Of a DNA stretch of 39,557 nucleotides, positions 31,771 through 39,557 are shown piece by piece (position 1 is the first letter of the stretch; every line of letters begins with the position of its first letter). The DNA is from Beroe ovata (taxonomy: Eukaryota; Ctenophora; Nuda; Beroida; Beroidae): the NCBI GenBank assembly GCA_946803715.1, contig CAMPET010000034.1:293030-332586 (forward strand). The letters run 5' to 3'. Under the pieces are notes generated by a model. The model saw only the letters and a list, made by a program, of their open reading frames with translations, was not told the DNA's origin and did no database searches. A program made the position numbers and the translations under genes.

Positions 31771-32717
31771 AAGTACCTAATACGTGCAGTCGGATTTTGA
31801 AGCTCTCATTTATTGTCCACGGATTTATCATCAACTTTTTAACCGACGGTATGACCAAGTCAGTTAAACTATAAAAACATCACAATAGTGCCTGACAGAG
31901 TGGCTGACCACTTTGTCTAAAATCATCGAAAAGTAGTGCTGACAAGGTGAAATCGATCAAATTGATTGTTTCCAAAGTGCTAAAATGTTAATGTGCATTT
32001 TGTTCTCCTCAATCATTGCATTGTCAATGTCACTCGGATATTATAGACTTGGAGAAAATCTTGAGAAGGTTAAGAATCATTTTCAATTATTTTTTCCGAC
32101 AAAAAACTGAGAGCATTTCGTTGCTCTTCTTGGGGTGGACAGTAATTGCATTGTCATCAATATTATTATGGAAATGGTAATATTCTAAATGAAAATCTTT
32201 ATCTAATCGGACTTTGATCATTGTGTTGGAATGGTATAACCTGGTTAGTGGTTGGCTCATTAAAACTAAAAGGTTGGAGGGAAAATTGGATTGAAAACTT
32301 GATTTAAGATCAAAATTAAAAATAATAATCGAATTTAACTCCACAATAATAATGACATTAACAACACTAACAGAAATGTATTAGTGGTGATTGAATCTTG
32401 TATTGGGTTGCCGGTGACAAAAGCAGCTGATCAATAACTCCATTAAAAAGGTCCCTCAATACAATTGGCACATTAAGATTTCTTCCTATTATTCTGCATC
32501 ACGGTTATAACTCAATTTTTCACCTGTTTTCACCTGTTTTAACCACTATAGAACTGCTTCATAATCATACGACAAATCGCTCTCAAAGTATTAGATTTAG
32601 AAGTCGTAGTAGTAGTACTATACTTACGTTGCTTTATCCAGCGTAAGAAAAACTCAATCACACTTCTATTCAAGCACACTATTCATTGGAGTTGGACCAG
32701 GATCAAATCTAATATCT

Positions 32718-33857
32718 ATGGACATGAACTTCATTTTCAGTGGATTCTTCCTTCTTCTACAAGTCTCTCAATTCCAAGTTTCGGACTCTCTCGTTATCAA
32801 TTTTGAAAGCCATGGTGTAAATCCCGAATTGGCTTTGACTGAACATTGCAGCCTGGTGGAAGTCCACAAAATACACACAGCCGCGTTCGGACACACTAGG
32901 CCCCCCACGGAGCAGACAGCTAGACGGGCATATCTCAAAAAAGCTATTAGGAAACTCGTCAATCAGCAAGAAGACCATCGAGTGTCGTGGGAAGTTGGCT
33001 TATCGTTCATGGCTGATATGTCAGATGAAGAGAGAGCTATCTACTTAACTGGATTTAACGAATCGTTATACCAAGACCAGAACATCAACAAGGGGCTCCA
33101 AAGTTCGTGGCGGACAGCGCCGCAACTGTTGGCCGGCGGTGACCACCGTAACGTCCCAGATTCCTTCGACGGATGGATGGAACAAGGATATCTCAGGACG
33201 ATAATTCCGCAGAAAAAAGGAAGTTGCTGGGCCCACACTGCCGTCACACCACTAGAGGCACAGCTAGCAGCTAAGAAAGGAAAGTTTGTCAAACTCTCAG
33301 TGCAAGAGATATTCGATTGCGGACAAGAAAGTGGACACGCAAGCGGAGGTAACCCGATCAACGGATGGTTTTATGTCTACGAGCATCAGAGACTGACTAC
33401 GGATCGGGAAGTGCCAGAGATAAGGATGGCTACAGAACGAGGACACGATTGCTCCTTCTACCAATTCACGTCTAACGCCCTCCAAGGGACAGAGCTGACT
33501 AACATATACAGTATCAGTAGATCAAGGGTACCCTATGAATTGGAGTTCGTGATCTCCTCAGTGAGTCCAGTCGGTGTTGCTGTCGATTCTACGGAGAGCG
33601 ACCTAGAGAACTACGAAAAGGGGATCTTCGCGCCATGGCGGTGCGCCTCAACGCCCGATCACGCTATGACAATGACCGGATATTCTCCCGATTATTGGAT
33701 CGTGAGAAACAGCTGGGCTAACTGGGGTCAAAACGGATACGTATTTTGGTCCAGAACGTCGAGAGAGTGCCACCTTCTCAGTTATATACGATATCCCTAC
33801 TTGGAGGCAGCCACACCCATACTGAAGAGAGCCGTGGGGGAGGATCAGGAAATTTGA
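32718..33857 (+). CDS. Papain-family (C1A) cysteine protease precursor, intronless
   Basis: A single 379-residue frame. Residues 1-22 form a signal peptide (MDMNFIFSGFFLLLQVSQFQ). About 45-112 is the I29 inhibitor propeptide, with an ERFNIN-like helix (EQTARRAYLKKAIRKLVNQQ). The mature enzyme starts near 145 (NVPDSFDGW). Oxyanion Gln165 and catalytic Cys170 are in PQKKGSCWAH, His315 in DHAMTMTGY and Asn331 in IVRNSWANWGQNGY, so the full triad is present. Odd points: the usual QGxCGSCWAFS has KK in place of its first Cys, and the usual CxGG after the LSxQ motif reads as ASGGNPINGW, so the conserved first disulfide is probably absent. It should be secreted or lysosomal. The absence of introns in an intron-rich region suggests a retrocopy origin. 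The frame is intact, so it is probably functional. Confidence 0.9.
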   Translation: MDMNFIFSGFFLLLQVSQFQVSDSLVINFESHGVNPELALTEHCSLVEVHKIHTAAFGHTRPPTEQTARRAYLKKAIRKLVNQQEDHRVSWEVGLSFMADMSDEERAIYLTGFNESLYQDQNINKGLQSSWRTAPQLLAGGDHRNVPDSFDGWMEQGYLRTIIPQKKGSCWAHTAVTPLEAQLAAKKGKFVKLSVQEIFDCGQESGHASGGNPINGWFYVYEHQRLTTDREVPEIRMATERGHDCSFYQFTSNALQGTELTNIYSISRSRVPYELEFVISSVSPVGVAVDSTESDLENYEKGIFAPWRCASTPDHAMTMTGYSPDYWIVRNSWANWGQNGYVFWSRTSRECHLLSYIRYPYLEAATPILKRAVGEDQEI

Positions 33858-34004
33858 CAAGGAAGTGCATGTGATATTTGAAGCTGCTGAATTATAGTTT
33901 ATTAAAAGTACAGTTTCTTGGCTTAAAATCAAATTCGGATTGCGGGGGTACCTTTGAAACAGAGTCTAAGCATGGATTTGTGAATTTAAAATCGAATTTA
34001 ACCC

Positions 34005-34010
34005 AATAAA
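34005..34010 (+). terminator. Polyadenylation signal AATAAA of the protease gene
   Basis: It lies 148 bases past the protease stop codon. Confidence 0.65.
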
Positions 34011-34462
34011 CTTCATTACACAATCAAGATATCATCGGAATCGAAAGAATCGCGTTCTCTGTACATTATGTTGGATATTATATGTACGGCAGAAACTTGA
34101 AATTATTCTATGAGAAGCCAGAACAATTTTCACACCTAGACAAGAACAGACATCGCAAAATGGGCTTGTCATCTGAAAAAATGTCGGGATCAAAAGCTTC
34201 GCAAAAAATATAGGTGTCGCTATCAGAGGATAAGTCTCAAATCAGATGGCAGTTGAAAATAATTCGATCACAGACTTATAATGTGATTGAACATTTGAAT
34301 TGAACGAAGCACGAAATTTTACAGCGTTCAACACTATACTCCGTCAAAAGTTTCAGACGATTTCGAAATCTCGACCCAAAAAGTCAAATGTGGTACCCAC
34401 TGCAGTATACAACGGAGTCAGCAACACGTACACTACAATATTCGTGATCTGTAGAACCTTAC

Positions 34463-34575
34463 TTTGTAGGATTTCACCCTACCCTTGCTGGCGGGATTTT
34501 AGCCCTGGCAAGGAATGAAAATTGCGGGCGGAATGAAAATTGCGCGCACCGACGGTAGGGTAAAATCCTACAAAA
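34463..34575. mobile_element. Small foldback element with inner direct repeat
   Basis: Left arm TTTGTAGGATTTCACCCTACC pairs with the right arm at 34554-34575 with one mismatch in 21. Inside, GGAATGAAAATTGCGGGC and GGAATGAAAATTGCGCGC form an 18-base tandem pair. This suits a MITE or an old foldback transposon; no target duplication was identified. Confidence 0.6.
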
Positions 34576-35059
34576 TCTTACTTAACCAACATTAAACATC
34601 GTAAGAAATGCCTAAACACGTATCAAATTCCACAATCGTCCGGAATTTCAAAGTGGATGTGCCGTGTGGCGTCCAGATGTCTAACCAAAGATAATATCGA
34701 AGAAAAACAGCAGTATCGAACTTCATGCCCCGGTAAATCGTAGGATTCTGTAATCAGACAATCTCGAATATCCTCATATGTTTACTGTTTAGTAATTCGT
34801 TGCACTATTTCTCTAGAGAGCGTGTCCTTAATTTATATTTTCTTATGTACACAATGGAATATTCAACAGTTACGTCGAAGTTTGACTTCAAAATTTAATA
34901 AACTCAACTTCACTCTACAGAAATTCCTAAGGAAATTTTATATGAGGCATTAACGAAGCTTTACATTCATTTCTCAGGCTTCAAGAGAAGAAGTTTTAAC
35001 GGAAGAGAATTGTGAAGATAAGTCGTAGTTATGTGGCGAAAACTAATGCTCTGATATAC

Positions 35060-35086
35060 ATGTGTGTGTGTGTGTGTGTGTGTGTA
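35060..35086. repeat. TG microsatellite
   Basis: Uninterrupted TG repeat of about 27 bases. Confidence 0.97.
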
Positions 35087-35372
35087 AATGATTTACATCA
35101 AGTTGACGTCAAATACTCTCAATGTGACTCAAGAAAAATCTAGTTGGACTACGAAATCCCGGCCTAAGCTGACGTCATTTGGCAGTTATTTATCATTTAA
35201 CAGTAATTTCTCATTCAAACATATCTACTGCTAGTACGACGCAATAACACTGTCCCTATCTACCCCCTTAAATAAGTCCATGAGACGAAGCAATAAATAA
35301 AACACAATTAAAACGTGAACCGATTGGCTAAAGCCCACCTAAGAAGCCCCCTGATGGCGGCGTAGTTGACGC

Positions 35373-38889
<3,517 letters not shown>

Positions 38890-39525
38890 CTACGAGTTAT
38901 CCTCGTTGTCAATGCCCGTACCGAGCTCCGACGGGAGTTTCAGGTTTTCCTGTTTGATTTCCACCATCGGTTCGGCAGCGGAAAGCGTCGGCCCAGACAT
39001 TATGGAGCCAGGCGGCGGCATGGTAACTGAAAATGGGGTGTTTTTCGGATTGAGACGGGTTTAAGAAGATGTTCTCAGTTATATTTTCAAGAAGTTTAAA
39101 TTCCGAGTGGGGAAGGTTTCTGATACAACTGTTGTTGAGGAGATATTTACCAGTAGTGTTAGGGACGCTGGCCACCGTGTGAGGCGATGTTGTGACCCCG
39201 TTCATGGGCTGCATGTTTTGGGGGTGTGGCGGTGGCATACCACCCTGTGGACCACCTGCTGGTGGTGGCGGGCCATGTGGTGCCATATTCGGGCCACCTG
39301 GTGGCATTCCTCCTGGTGCCATGCTATGCGGTGGCATTTTCGGTCTCATGCCACCACTCCTCATAGCCTGCATCTGGTGCATGTTCCATTGAGCGGCATT
39401 CATGCCGGGCATACTGACTGGTGGCATACCAGGTGGCATTCCTTGGTTTGGTGGACCACCCATTGAAATGTTCGGCTGCATACCAGAGATGCTTGTCGGG
39501 TTACCACCAGCCATCGTATGTTGAC
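38890..39525 (-). CDS. Last two exons of a Met/Pro/Gly-rich, probably nuclear protein (partial)
   Basis: Exon 39525-39151 starts after the acceptor TTATCTCAG with two bases of a split codon, then QHTMAGGNPTS. It encodes a Met/Pro/Gly-rich chain (NISMGGPPNQGMPPGMPP, MAPHGPPPPAGGP, MPPPHPQNMQPMNG). The donor CTACTG|GTAAAT leads to the final exon 39026-38890 in matching phase: VTMPPPGSIMSGP, LSAAEPMVEIKQENLKLPSEL, DNEDNS and a TAG. IKQE is a SUMO-type motif. Such tails are common in chromatin and transcription coactivators, for example SWI/SNF subunits and SSBP proteins, but nothing here identifies one. Upstream exons lie beyond the window. Confidence 0.7.
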
Positions 39526-39557
39526 CTGAGATAAGTTGAACTATGAATTGTTGTTAT

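Larger units (their letters stand above)
28781..32717. other. Intergenic region, no gene recognised
   Basis: Nearly 4 kb without convincing exons. The block includes the promoter side of both flanking genes (four-pass protein on minus, protease on plus). It contains a TG microsatellite near 31079-31150 and a TAAG-type tandem repeat at 31675-31770. Frames such as those near 29973 or 30216 lack splice signals and domain character. Confidence 0.5.
34011..35372. other. Region between protease and SRP54, nothing coding seen
   Basis: The two genes converge here. It contains a small foldback element (34463-34575) and a TG microsatellite (35060-35086). No exon was recognised. Confidence 0.5.

Overview
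The window is animal nuclear DNA: intron-rich genes with GT-AG introns, long CA/TG microsatellites, small foldback elements and a few runs of N. It carries a ciliary microtubule inner protein gene with an RFX X-box in front of it, an SRP54 gene, and abundant CACGTG E-boxes. I read it as a ciliated metazoan, probably a marine invertebrate, but nothing fixes the phylum.

Layout. 1-2.9 kb: no gene seen, one dense E-box cluster. 2.9-4.4 kb: two minus-strand genes, a small putative myristoylated membrane protein and an intronless CIMIP2/FAM166 gene. About 4.9-18.7 kb, plus strand: a transcription-factor-like locus. Shared exons (4898-9197) encode an unrecognised N-terminal region and a Ser/Asn-rich region, and end in a phase-1 donor. 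Downstream lie four separate exons, each with a phase-1 acceptor and its own stop: two C2H2 fingers (12697), a bZIP-type basic region (17175), two C2H2 fingers (17516) and two C2H2 fingers (18372). The simplest reading is one activator body spliced to a choice of DNA-binding tails, the logic of the arthropod lola/tramtrack/broad loci but without a visible BTB domain and with two classes of DNA-binding domain.

21.6-25.4 kb, plus strand: an RBM7/RBM11-type RRM joined to a series of C2H2 fingers and an Arg/Ser/Asp/His-rich tail. Two finger exons are damaged at single Ns next to GGTGTCA minisatellites, so at least one exon portion is probably lost in assembly. 26.4-28.8 kb, minus strand: a six-exon gene for a 265-residue four-pass membrane protein, not recognised, with seven tandem consensus splice donors inside intron 2. 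28.8-32.7 kb: no gene seen. 32.7-33.9 kb, plus strand: an intronless papain-family protease precursor. 35.4-38.0 kb, minus strand: a complete eight-exon SRP54 (506 residues). 38.9-39.5 kb, minus strand: the last two exons of a Met/Pro/Gly-rich nuclear-type protein whose 5' part lies outside the window.

All splice models were made by eye from splice signals, phase continuity and protein sense. None has been checked against transcripts or a database.
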